Assembly: GCA_947178195.1 (NCBI GenBank)
Contig: CAMWXM010000043.1
Coordinates: 1 to 15,245 of the forward strand
Origin: an uncultured Ruminococcus sp.
Lineage (GTDB): Bacteria > Bacillota > Clostridia > Oscillospirales > Ruminococcaceae
Direction of reading: 5' to 3'
Length of the DNA stretch: 15,245 nucleotides
Within the stretch, counting starts at the first letter, position 1. The number at the start of each line of letters is the position of its first letter. The position numbers and the translations under genes are program-made. Of the stretch, positions 7,701-13,607 are shown piece by piece. Under the pieces are notes generated by a model, which had not been told where the DNA came from, ran no database searches, and was given only the letters and a program-made list of their open reading frames with translations.

Positions 7701-7789
7701 TAAATCAAACAAATAATAGTCCTAAGTCACTGTCAAGGCTTGAAATTCTCAGACAGACAAAAAATGCGCTTAAAGGGGTGGTAGTTTGA
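4769..7789 (+). CDS. Tail tape measure protein
   Basis: This 1006-residue protein sets tail length and is extruded with DNA into the host on infection. Residues 1-130 are a coiled-coil region (repeated LKDVERLLKLD and LKSLESQ patterns). A TP901-type core follows from about 160 to 350, with GAVAGIGTTAAVKFAEVDK and SFDEAANYADIFAAACN segments. Hydrophobic membrane-capable stretches lie at about 484-503 and 525-546. Residues 611-808 consist of nine 22-residue hydrophobic repeats of the NLPMIIQAAIQLV type. The C-terminal part holds GINSPSKLFKEELGYNLVYGFAEGI, a motif common near the end of tape measures. At the usual 0.15 nm per residue this predicts a tail near 150 nm. The ribosome site TAGGAGGTG at 4755-4763 fixes the ATG at 4769. 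Its stop overlaps the distal tail gene. Confidence 0.96.
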   Translation: MANRIKGITVEINGDTTKLSKALEGVNKNIKSTQSELKDVERLLKLDPGNTELLSQKQKLLADSIGSTKEKLETLKTAAEQANTALENGAVSQQQYDALQREIIETEQDLKSLESQANQSSTALEKIAVAGGKFENAGEKISNAGKALLPLTGAVAGIGTTAAVKFAEVDKTMQLTNATMGNTEEQANLLDKAMKDAASNSTFGMSDAATATLNFARAGLTAEQAASALAPAMNLAAGEGGNLDTVSAGLVATINGFHGSFDEAANYADIFAAACNNSALDVDSLSGAMSVAAPIFSSAGYKVNDAALYMGVMANNGIEAEVAANSLKTGLARLVSPAKEGAAMMEQLGISVTESDGSMKDSIVIQKELNAAFSKLSESEQIAAASAIFGKNQMAPWLALINTAPSDVGELSDSINNCTGTTDEMSQAMMSGFGGSIEQLKSSIDVLLTSLGQLLANYLTPIIAKIQELVNKFNNLSPRTQDIAVKIGLVAGALGPVLIMVGKATSSVGSIMKLLPKLSGLLGGLSLPMMGVIAAVAALVGGFIAFKNSGKSVSEFFDGIKEKLSGFISSISGFIKNNLPGIVQSFTDMIPEFASFASELITSLVDFISNLLPELIPVAVELIQTIIDGLIQALPALVQGALQIITALVNGIIKNLPKIINAALQIITALINGIVQNLPMIIQAAIQLVMSLVQGIIDNLPMIIQAALDLITALIQGIVDNLPMIIEAAVQLITSLVQGLIDNLPMIIDAVFQLLTGLVQAIIDNLPMIIEAAIQMIAALVSGLVSAIPDVLSAIWDMLKQMVAKLKEVDWLAKGKEILTSLLNGLKSVVSTIISSIKDLVSDIWNSFKELPGKMLDIGSNIVSGIWEGISGAAGWLWDQISGFCEGIWDGVKDFFGINSPSKLFKEELGYNLVYGFAEGIDDKVKNAVNAVNSMGQDVMKAAERSLRMDWNVSGLGNAPKSNSIVNNYYNTDNSRTVNQTNNSPKSLSRLEILRQTKNALKGVVV
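6599..7192 (+). repeat. Nine tandem 66-bp (22-residue) repeats within the tape measure gene
   Basis: Units begin at 6599, 6665, 6731, 6797, 6863, 6929, 6995, 7061 and 7127, exactly 66 bases apart and in the coding frame. The central five share the protein start NLPMII followed by an AA.QL helix and a GI(I/V)D turn; the outer units (starting LLPELI, ALPALV, NLPKII and AIPDVL) are diverged. At DNA level units differ at many third positions, so selection acts on the helical protein pattern and the array is not a recent duplication. Similar LP.II.AA repeats are known in other Firmicute tape measures. Confidence 0.9.
7775..7788 (+). promoter_or_regulatory. Ribosome binding site and TTG start of the distal tail gene
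   Basis: GGGGTGG at 7775-7781 lies 4 bases before TTG at 7786-7788, which also overlaps the TGA stop of the tape measure gene at 7787-7789. No ATG occurs near this position in frame until codon 17 of the product (MTTTANK), which would remove the conserved N-terminal strand. The TTG start with overlap is therefore the best choice. Confidence 0.75.
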
Positions 7790-8634
7790 AATTTACTTTG
7801 ATTTTAGAAGATGAAAATGGCGAGCAGATTAATATGACAACTACTGCCAACAAATATATGGCCTCTGAAATTGACGGCTTGTATCCTCCTGCCGGAACTA
7901 TCAGCACCTCCACTTACGCAGGAACAGACGGCAGTTATCTGAACAATGCATTTATTGAAAAACGAAATCTTGTTATTTCTTTTCAAATGCGTGGAATCAA
8001 TATTGAAACACGCCGTCATGTTCTGTATCGTGTAGTTAAGCCGTCCAGATATATCAAGGTATACTATCGCACAGCGAACATTGATGTATATGCCGAGGGT
8101 TATGTTGAAACTTGTACAGTCAGCAATTTTTCTAATCTAACAAGCGGTCAAATATCAATAATTTGTCCTGATATTTACTGGTACAGTATTGCTCCGACCT
8201 ATGCTTACTATAGCTATATAATGGGTGCATTTCATTTTCCGTTTCCTGAAAGCGATGAGCCTTTTCCTCTTGGTTACTACAATTATGATCCTGTCATAAG
8301 GTTTACAAATAAAGGTGATGAGGTCGGATTTACAATAAAGATTGAGGCTCTGAAAGATGGGCCGCCGCCGTCTATTTACAATGATTTTGGAGAATACCTT
8401 ATAATCAATGGCAGTATTAATGCTGGAGAAGTCATCACAATTACTACGAAAACCGGAAACAAAACTATTACTTTGACACGTAACGGCGTTGATTATAATA
8501 TCATCAACCGACTGGCGGCTGGTTCGACTTGGTTTACATTGCAAAAAGGAGAAAACGCCTTTTTCCTTACCGGAAAAAATGTGAAAGATTTTCGAGTTAC
8601 TATTATCCATACAGATGCTTTTCTGGGGGTGTAA
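7786..8634 (+). CDS. Distal tail protein (Dit)
   Basis: This 282-residue protein is the likely Dit, a hexameric ring at the tail tip that joins tube, hub and receptor-binding parts. The N-terminal half follows the Dit/phi3626-type pattern: MKFTLILEDENGEQINM, then GTDGSYLNNAFIEKRNLVISFQM, the segment RHVLYRVVKPSRYIKVYYRT and YVETCTVSNFSNLTSGQISIICPD, which ends the ring-forming domain at about residue 130. The C-terminal half (about 150-282) is beta-rich and probably corresponds to the galectin-like domain of classic Dit proteins. The start is a TTG overlapping the tape measure stop, supported by a good ribosome site. Position after the tape measure and before the hub gene is canonical. I am confident of the role and less so of the domain border. 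Confidence 0.88.
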   Translation: MKFTLILEDENGEQINMTTTANKYMASEIDGLYPPAGTISTSTYAGTDGSYLNNAFIEKRNLVISFQMRGINIETRRHVLYRVVKPSRYIKVYYRTANIDVYAEGYVETCTVSNFSNLTSGQISIICPDIYWYSIAPTYAYYSYIMGAFHFPFPESDEPFPLGYYNYDPVIRFTNKGDEVGFTIKIEALKDGPPPSIYNDFGEYLIINGSINAGEVITITTKTGNKTITLTRNGVDYNIINRLAAGSTWFTLQKGENAFFLTGKNVKDFRVTIIHTDAFLGV

Positions 8635-8635
8635 A

Positions 8636-9766
8636 ATGCTGATAGAAGTGTATGATATGCAGTTTGAGGATAATGGTGTTTCTATTGTTTTAGAGGCGGT
8701 CTGCGATAGTTTTTCAAGTCTTTTATGGGACGTGGAATATTATGAATGCGGACTGTTTGAGGTGTACATTGCCGCAAATGAACACAATCTTAAAATATTC
8801 AAAATGGGTAAAATCATAGGGCGCAGTGATGATAAAACTCACTATGGAATTATCGAATCTGTCAGGCTTGAAACAAATGAGGAAAATGGCGATTATCTGA
8901 CTGTAACGGGTAGATTTTTAATGTCGCTTTTAAGTCGCAGGATAATTTATCCCACGCTTACCTTTTATCCACTGACAAGCTACGGAAGCATGCTGCAAAT
9001 GGCAGTTAGGAGAAATTGTATAGACCCTTTTTTTGACCGTGAGGGAAAGCGAAAAATCCTCGGATTAGAGCTTGGCGATATAGCAGGAAACTGTTGGAGC
9101 AAAAAGCGTATGTTGCAGGTAAGCTACGATAATCTGATGGAATGGACATATAAAATGTGCGAACTGACAGGCGGCACGGCAAATATTAGACTGCAGGAAA
9201 CATCTGTGAACAGCGGTAGGTACAAGATGATTTTTGAACTTTCTGAGGGTATTGACAGAAGCATTTTACAGGAAGAAAATCCACATATTGTTTTCTCGGA
9301 TTCTTACAACAATTTGCTGAGTTTCTCATATTTATCGGATTGCACTGCCATGAAAAATACTGCGTACATATTTGGCAGCGGAGAGGGAAATAACCGTAAA
9401 AGAACGATATTTTTCCAAGGAGAAGAACCTAAAAATCTTGATCGATATGAGATATATGTTGATGCAAAGGACATTCAGCAGGAGTCTCAGGAAAACGGTG
9501 AAACCGTAAAAGTCCCAGATGCTGAATATCTGGAACTTTTACAGGAAAGAGGAGCTGAAAATCTGATTCCTATAACTGAAACAAGCGAATCTACAATTGC
9601 CGCTGACGGTCGGCAGTATCAGTACAATAAGGATTATTTTGTCGGCGATTATGTGACGGTTCAGCATGAACGGTTTGGATTAACTCAGCCGAAAATACAA
9701 CTTATTGGCATGATAGAGAGCTTTGACCAGAACGGCAGAGGATTAACGCCAACGTTTAAAATTTAA
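8636..9766 (+). CDS. Tail hub protein, siphovirus Gp37-like
   Basis: This 376-residue protein resembles the siphovirus ReqiPepy6 Gp37-like family, which occupies the position of the tail-associated hub (Tal/gp27-like) in many Firmicute phages. Typical features are the start IEVYDMQFEDNGVS, LLWDVEYYECGLFEVYI, the GKIIGRSDDKTHYGIIESV segment, and LTVTGRFLMSLLSRRII at about 86-102. The C-terminal third ends with YFVGDYVTVQHERFGLTQ, the ligand-like module common at the end of hub proteins, and a final GRGLTPTF segment. I chose ATG at 8636, with GGGGGTG at 8625-8631 as ribosome site; an in-frame ATG at 8615 lies inside the upstream gene and lacks such a site. No enzymatic tail-lysin domain is visible, so this is the short, non-lytic type of hub. 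Confidence 0.85.
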   Translation: MLIEVYDMQFEDNGVSIVLEAVCDSFSSLLWDVEYYECGLFEVYIAANEHNLKIFKMGKIIGRSDDKTHYGIIESVRLETNEENGDYLTVTGRFLMSLLSRRIIYPTLTFYPLTSYGSMLQMAVRRNCIDPFFDREGKRKILGLELGDIAGNCWSKKRMLQVSYDNLMEWTYKMCELTGGTANIRLQETSVNSGRYKMIFELSEGIDRSILQEENPHIVFSDSYNNLLSFSYLSDCTAMKNTAYIFGSGEGNNRKRTIFFQGEEPKNLDRYEIYVDAKDIQQESQENGETVKVPDAEYLELLQERGAENLIPITETSESTIAADGRQYQYNKDYFVGDYVTVQHERFGLTQPKIQLIGMIESFDQNGRGLTPTFKI

Positions 9767-9778
9767 AGGGGTGATTTT

Positions 9779-11167
9779 ATGGCAATTTCATACGGATTAT
9801 TTAATTCGAAAAATCTTGACAGAGTGTACACGGCAGAAGACTTCAATAAGTATTTGTCAGGACTTATCTGTAATGGTGTTTTTGATACATACGGAGAATG
9901 TTTTAAGATAACATCAAACGGCAATCTTACGGTTACGGTCGGCACTGGAAAGGCTTGGATAAACGGACATTATTTTATGAGCGATACGCCTCTTGTACTC
10001 GATTTAAGCAGTCATGTGAGAGCAGCGGCAATTACCTATGTCCTTATCGGAATTAGCTGTGATACGGCTGAAAACGCAAGAGAATGCAAGTTTGAAATTT
10101 CAGCAGCCGCCGGTATAGGAACAGATGCTCATCCGATATTCAATGATACTGAAACAAAGAAATTTTTAACGCTTGCAGAGATACGGCTTTCTGCAGGTGC
10201 GGTTTCCATATCACAGTCTAACATTACAGATTATCGTGAAAATACAACAAAATGCGGATATGTGAAGTGTATTTTAGGAAAGTGCAAAGTGTCAGAAATC
10301 CTATCAAAGCTGGACAGTTATAACAAAACTGTCACAGAACTGAACGAGCGTGTAAAGGAATTACAGGACAGATTGACGGAGGTCGAAGAAGTAACAGGAG
10401 CAACAGGCGTTGTTCTTGTTTCTGCCGGGCAGTGTGGTGCGAATGCATTCTACACTTTATTTTCAGATGGACAACTTAAGCTGACAGGAACAGGGGCAAC
10501 CTACTCTTACAGCAACAGCAGCTCGTCTCCGTTTGCTCAAAATCAAAGTGTGAAAAATGTAACGGTTGCTTCCGGTATAAGCAAAATCGGAGATTATATG
10601 TTCACTGGATGTGATAATCTCGAAAATGTAACACTCCCTAATACTATTGCAGAAATTGGAGATCGTGCTTTTATAGGATTTACAGGTGCGCAATATTATA
10701 TCGGCAGTACTTATGGAGTGAAGAAAATAAATCTTCAGGATTTTGTTAAAGAGATTGGTACTGAAGCCTTTCGGTATACAAGATTAGAAGAGGTTACCAT
10801 CCCATCAAAGGTAATGTTAATCGGAGATTATGCATTTGCTGACTGTGCGTTGCTGAAAACTGCTCGAGTTGAATGTAGTTTGACTGGTAAATTTATGTTT
10901 ACAGGGTGTACAAGATTGTCGAGCCTGACCATTTCAACAAATTGTACATCTTTTGGTGCCAATATGATCGCTACGTGCAAAAATTTGTCTACAATTACTT
11001 ATGAAGGCACTATCTCGCAATGGAACGCCATAACAAAACCGACAAACTGGATTTGCTCAGACTATGATAATAGTTATTATAACGGGCATCTTCAAAAAAT
11101 CCAATGTACAGACGGCTATCTTGAATGGAATAGCAATAATAATACATGGAGAGGTGTGTATACATAA
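9779..11167 (+). CDS. Tail-tip protein with baseplate anchor and BspA-like leucine-rich domain
   Basis: This 462-residue protein is a probable receptor-binding protein. Residues 1-155 follow a widespread Firmicute phage anchor (SYGLFNSKNLDRVYTAEDFNKYLSG, then LTVTVGTGKAWINGHYF) that attaches fibres or baseplate parts to the hub. Residues 166-205 form a heptad-rich coiled coil, probably a trimerisation stalk. From about 214 a BspA-type section begins with SAGQCGANAFYTLFSDGQLKLTGTG, followed by LRR_5-type repeats at about 258-410 (for example IGDYMFTGCDNLENVTLP, IGDRAF, IGTEAF, IGDYAFADCALL). The end, TISQWNAI and the CTDG motif, is also typical of BspA proteins. In bacteria such domains act in adhesion to host surfaces. 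Ribosome site AGGGGTGA at 9767-9774. Role in receptor binding is inferred from architecture and position. Confidence 0.85.
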   Translation: MAISYGLFNSKNLDRVYTAEDFNKYLSGLICNGVFDTYGECFKITSNGNLTVTVGTGKAWINGHYFMSDTPLVLDLSSHVRAAAITYVLIGISCDTAENARECKFEISAAAGIGTDAHPIFNDTETKKFLTLAEIRLSAGAVSISQSNITDYRENTTKCGYVKCILGKCKVSEILSKLDSYNKTVTELNERVKELQDRLTEVEEVTGATGVVLVSAGQCGANAFYTLFSDGQLKLTGTGATYSYSNSSSSPFAQNQSVKNVTVASGISKIGDYMFTGCDNLENVTLPNTIAEIGDRAFIGFTGAQYYIGSTYGVKKINLQDFVKEIGTEAFRYTRLEEVTIPSKVMLIGDYAFADCALLKTARVECSLTGKFMFTGCTRLSSLTISTNCTSFGANMIATCKNLSTITYEGTISQWNAITKPTNWICSDYDNSYYNGHLQKIQCTDGYLEWNSNNNTWRGVYT

Positions 11168-12414
11168 TGTGGAAATTTCTTGTAAAACAGCAGAAAATCG
11201 AGGTTTTAGAGCGTGAAGTTATTGCTGATAAACAAATCGCTTTTGTTAATCTGAAATTTGTTTTTGATGGCGATTGGAAAAAGTTTCACAAGGTAGTACA
11301 GTTTACGCAGTGTGATGAAACCTACAACCGTGTACTCGGCAGTGACGGCACGTCCTGTCTGCTTCCTTCGGAGCTTCATGCCGGCACGGTTAAAATGTCA
11401 ATATTCGGCTATGATTCTGAAAACACAAGCGGACTTCGCGCTACGACCGTTTCTATCGCTCTTCACATCAGACCGTCAGGATTTATGCCTGATGGTGCAG
11501 AAGAAATTCCTCCCACGCCTGACCTGTATGCACAGCTTTTGCAGAAATTGGACGAAAAAGCCGCCTCTCTGCAGAACGGTGCAGACGGTAAAGATGGTAC
11601 AGATGGCAAGTCAGCCTTTGAAATTGCTGTAGAAAATGGTTTTGTTGGAACAAAATCAGAATGGCTTGAAAGTCTGAAAGGCATTGATGGTTTGCCGGGT
11701 AAAGACGGAAGGGACGGTACTGATGGTAAAAATGGTATTGATGGTGTCAATGGGCAGAACGGTACAGATGGAAAATCAGCATACCTTATTGCTGTAGAGC
11801 ATGGATTTACAGGAACAGAAGCGGAGTGGCTCGAAAGTTTGAAAGGCGCTGACGGTTTACCGGGCAAAGACGGCGAAAAAGGAGCTGACGGCAGAGATGG
11901 CGTTGACGGTACTAACGGGCAGGACGGTGTCAATGGTTCTGATGGAGTTAGTCCGATAGTTATCTTAACTGAACGGGATGACGGTGTTCTCGTTTCTATA
12001 ACTGATGCAAATGGTGTACATACGGCATTTATTCGTCATGGGAATGATGGAGGGGTAGATTTATCGCCCTATGCAAAAACTGAAACTGTAAACTCTCAAA
12101 TACAGACACTTTCTGAAAGTACAGCAGAATCCATTCAAGCTGTTTCTCAAAGATCTGATAATTTGAAAAGTGAGTATAATAAACTTGCTGCGGATTTTAC
12201 AAGGTACTGTGATGAGAATACCCTTGCTGTTCAGTCCAATAAGGACGAAATCCAGAAGCTTGAAGTTGACGCTCACAATCATGGCAATAAGGAGTTTCTG
12301 GATTCTCTTACCGCACAATTTTTGGATGAAAAATATGCTTCAAAATCCGATGTTCAATCGCTTATTGACGATATACAGACGGCTCTTGCAGATATAGTGG
12401 AGGTGACGGAATAG
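11167..12414 (+). CDS. Collagen-like tail fibre protein
   Basis: This 415-residue protein is a likely tail fibre or baseplate appendage. Residues 1-105 form a beta-rich N-terminal domain (MWKFLVKQQKIEVLE...) of the kind that attaches Firmicute phage fibres. Gly-X-Y collagen-like tracts lie at about 138-148, 172-203 and 227-261 and should form a trimeric triple helix. Between them sit two copies of a 25-residue module (starts at residues 149 and 204) with SAF/SAY, IAVE.GF.GT and EWLESLKG. The C-terminal part (300-415) is helical with coiled-coil character (SQIQTLSESTAESIQAVSQ and similar). I chose ATG 11167, one base into the upstream stop (TAATG), with GGAGAGGTG at 11148-11156 about 10 bases upstream; a start at 11146 inside that gene is less likely. 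Function is inferred; no enzymatic motif is seen. Confidence 0.85.
   Translation: MWKFLVKQQKIEVLEREVIADKQIAFVNLKFVFDGDWKKFHKVVQFTQCDETYNRVLGSDGTSCLLPSELHAGTVKMSIFGYDSENTSGLRATTVSIALHIRPSGFMPDGAEEIPPTPDLYAQLLQKLDEKAASLQNGADGKDGTDGKSAFEIAVENGFVGTKSEWLESLKGIDGLPGKDGRDGTDGKNGIDGVNGQNGTDGKSAYLIAVEHGFTGTEAEWLESLKGADGLPGKDGEKGADGRDGVDGTNGQDGVNGSDGVSPIVILTERDDGVLVSITDANGVHTAFIRHGNDGGVDLSPYAKTETVNSQIQTLSESTAESIQAVSQRSDNLKSEYNKLAADFTRYCDENTLAVQSNKDEIQKLEVDAHNHGNKEFLDSLTAQFLDEKYASKSDVQSLIDDIQTALADIVEVTE
11578..11949 (+). repeat. Collagen-like Gly-X-Y tracts with a duplicated 25-residue module
   Basis: Glycine codons recur every 9 bases through most of this stretch, encoding GADGKDGTDGK-type triplets. 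Two intervening copies of a non-collagen module begin at 11611 and 11776 (165 bases apart) and match closely in protein and largely in DNA, differing mainly at third positions. The antisense strand gives a Pro/Ser-rich open frame, which is a shadow of the glycine pattern. Confidence 0.88.
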
Positions 12415-12416
12415 TG
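12399..12416 (+). promoter_or_regulatory. Ribosome binding site and GTG start of the downstream tail gene
   Basis: GGAGGTGA at 12399-12406 is a near-perfect ribosome site 7 bases before GTG at 12414-12416. The GTG overlaps the last base of the collagen-like gene's TAG stop (12412-12414). The first in-frame Met after it is at codon 25, which would cut off the conserved N-terminal helix, so the GTG start is preferred. Confidence 0.8.
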
Positions 12417-13055
12417 GCTTCTATCTCACAATACTTGGCAGAATTAGACAAACAGCGTGACCGTTTAGCCGCAAACCTTACAGCAATGGGCGTATCAGCA
12501 GCATCAGATGAAAAGCTGAATACGCTTGTGCCAAAGGTGCTGCAAATTCCTCAGTCAGGCGGCACAGCTCCATCAAAAGCTGTGGTTTACAGTGCTGAAA
12601 ATCGTGACGGCATATATCTAAAATACAGAGATGCGGTGTATAGTTTGGATGAATTTACAGCAGAGAATAATGCTTTTTGCAGTGCAGATAATGAGTATGC
12701 CTTGAATTACAGCATATCCATTTTTGGCTGGGACACACAGGTGTATACTTGCTGTACCCGTTCGATTTCTATTGAATCGTCAATGCAGATTGCCATGCGG
12801 TTTATAGCCGGAAGTGCAGAATCCGGAATAATGCGGCTGGTGCAGTCGGAAAGCAGCAATCCGGCAGATATTATTACTGCTGCGCAAACCGAGGATAATT
12901 ACATTGATTTGTCGTTGCAATGGATTTACAGTGATGATTATGTTACGACCTTGACACCGTGTGAGAATGTGACAGCAAGTAATTATTATCTGGTGTGGGT
13001 TGGAAGAACAAACAACAGTCGTCCACTGATAAAAAGTATAGAAATTTACCATTGA
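12414..13055 (+). CDS. Tail-tip-associated protein with unrecognised C-terminal domain
   Basis: This 213-residue protein has two parts. Residues 1-45 follow a pattern seen at the start of many small proteins beside Firmicute phage fibres (LDKQRDRLAANLTAMGV, then SDEKLNTLVPKVLQI), probably an attachment helix. Residues 46-55 are a Gly/Ser/Pro linker. Residues 56-213 form a beta-rich, aromatic-rich domain (for example NYSISIFGWDTQVYTCCT and SNYYLVWVGRTNNSRP) that I do not recognise; a sugar- or receptor-binding fold is possible but unproven. Two adjacent cysteines (113-114) and a further one at 183 are present. It begins with GTG inside the preceding stop and is followed by the lysis cassette, so it is the last structural-type gene of the operon. 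Role in host recognition is inference from place and architecture. Confidence 0.75.
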   Translation: MASISQYLAELDKQRDRLAANLTAMGVSAASDEKLNTLVPKVLQIPQSGGTAPSKAVVYSAENRDGIYLKYRDAVYSLDEFTAENNAFCSADNEYALNYSISIFGWDTQVYTCCTRSISIESSMQIAMRFIAGSAESGIMRLVQSESSNPADIITAAQTEDNYIDLSLQWIYSDDYVTTLTPCENVTASNYYLVWVGRTNNSRPLIKSIEIYH

Positions 13056-13068
13056 GGGAGGAAATATC

Positions 13069-13389
13069 ATGCAGAATGTAATTACAATTATCATTTCAAT
13101 TTTGTCGGCTTCTGGTATTCTTGGCATCGGTACGAAAGCTATTCTTACACGCCTGAAAAATCAGGAATCAAGACAGAAAGCCGTTGAATTAGGAGTGCAG
13201 GCTTTGCTTCGTGACCGTATGCTTCATAACTATAATAAGTATACAGAACTTGGCTATGCTCCAATTTTTGCAAAAGAAAATTTTGAGAATATGTATCAGC
13301 AGTATCATGGGCTTGGCGGCAATGGGGTAATGACTCAGCTGCATTCCGAGTTCATGGAATTGCCGACAGAAAGCGAGGATTCAAAATGA
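13069..13389 (+). CDS. Small one-TM protein of the lysis cassette
   Basis: This 106-residue protein has one hydrophobic segment at about residues 3-24 (VITIIISILSASGILGIGT) followed by a positively charged stretch (KAILTRLKNQESRQK) and a soluble helical domain ending in GLGGNGVMTQLHSEFMELP. Proteins with this plan, an N-terminal membrane anchor and a domain carrying a Y...YH.LGGNG.MT pattern, are common just before the holin in Firmicute phages. Its role may be as a second holin, an antiholin, or a lysis-timing or structural membrane protein; the sequence does not decide. GGGAGGA at 13056-13062 lies 6 bases before the ATG. Its stop overlaps the holin start (ATGA). The gene is certain; the function is tentative. 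Confidence 0.82.
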   Translation: MQNVITIIISILSASGILGIGTKAILTRLKNQESRQKAVELGVQALLRDRMLHNYNKYTELGYAPIFAKENFENMYQQYHGLGGNGVMTQLHSEFMELPTESEDSK

Positions 13390-13595
13390 AAAACAGGAAA
13401 TTATGGATTAAAGCCGCCGGTATAAGAGCCGTCAAAACCATAGCACAGACAGCAATTGCAACTATTGGCACGTCTGCCGTAATAGATGATGTGAACTGGC
13501 TGGCTGTAGGTTCTGCGGCTGTTTTGGCAGGTGTGCTTTCGATACTTACAAGTGTGGCAGGACTGCCGGAGATAGACACTAATTTCAAAGAATGA
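13386..13595 (+). CDS. Holin, phage r1t type
   Basis: This 69-residue protein matches the small r1t-type holin family that forms lesions in the cytoplasmic membrane and releases the endolysin. The pattern WIKAAGIRAVKTIAQTAIA, then GTSAVIDDVNWLAVGSAAV and the final SILTSVAGLPE is characteristic. Two membrane-capable segments are visible, at about residues 16-33 and 39-60, separated by the short DDVNW turn, with a basic N-terminus (KNRK) and acidic C-terminus (EIDTNFKE). It starts within the stop of the previous gene (ATGA) with only a weak ribosome site, so it is probably coupled. It precedes the amidase by 12 bases, the classic holin-endolysin order. Confidence 0.9.
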   Translation: MKNRKLWIKAAGIRAVKTIAQTAIATIGTSAVIDDVNWLAVGSAAVLAGVLSILTSVAGLPEIDTNFKE

Positions 13596-13607
13596 GAGGT
13601 AAAAATT

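Noticed and set aside
8615..8635. Earlier in-frame ATG for the hub protein
   Set aside because: It lies within the distal tail gene and has no ribosome site, while ATG 8636 is preceded by GGGGGTG and fits the family's N-terminus.
11463..11933. Minus-strand Pro/Ser-rich frame of 156 residues
   Set aside because: The regular Pro content mirrors Gly codons of the collagen-like tracts on +; it is not an independent gene.
9779..13055. Possible diversity-generating retroelement acting on a tail-tip gene
   Set aside because: No reverse transcriptase, template repeat or C-type-lectin variable end is visible in the window; the variable candidate is an LRR domain.
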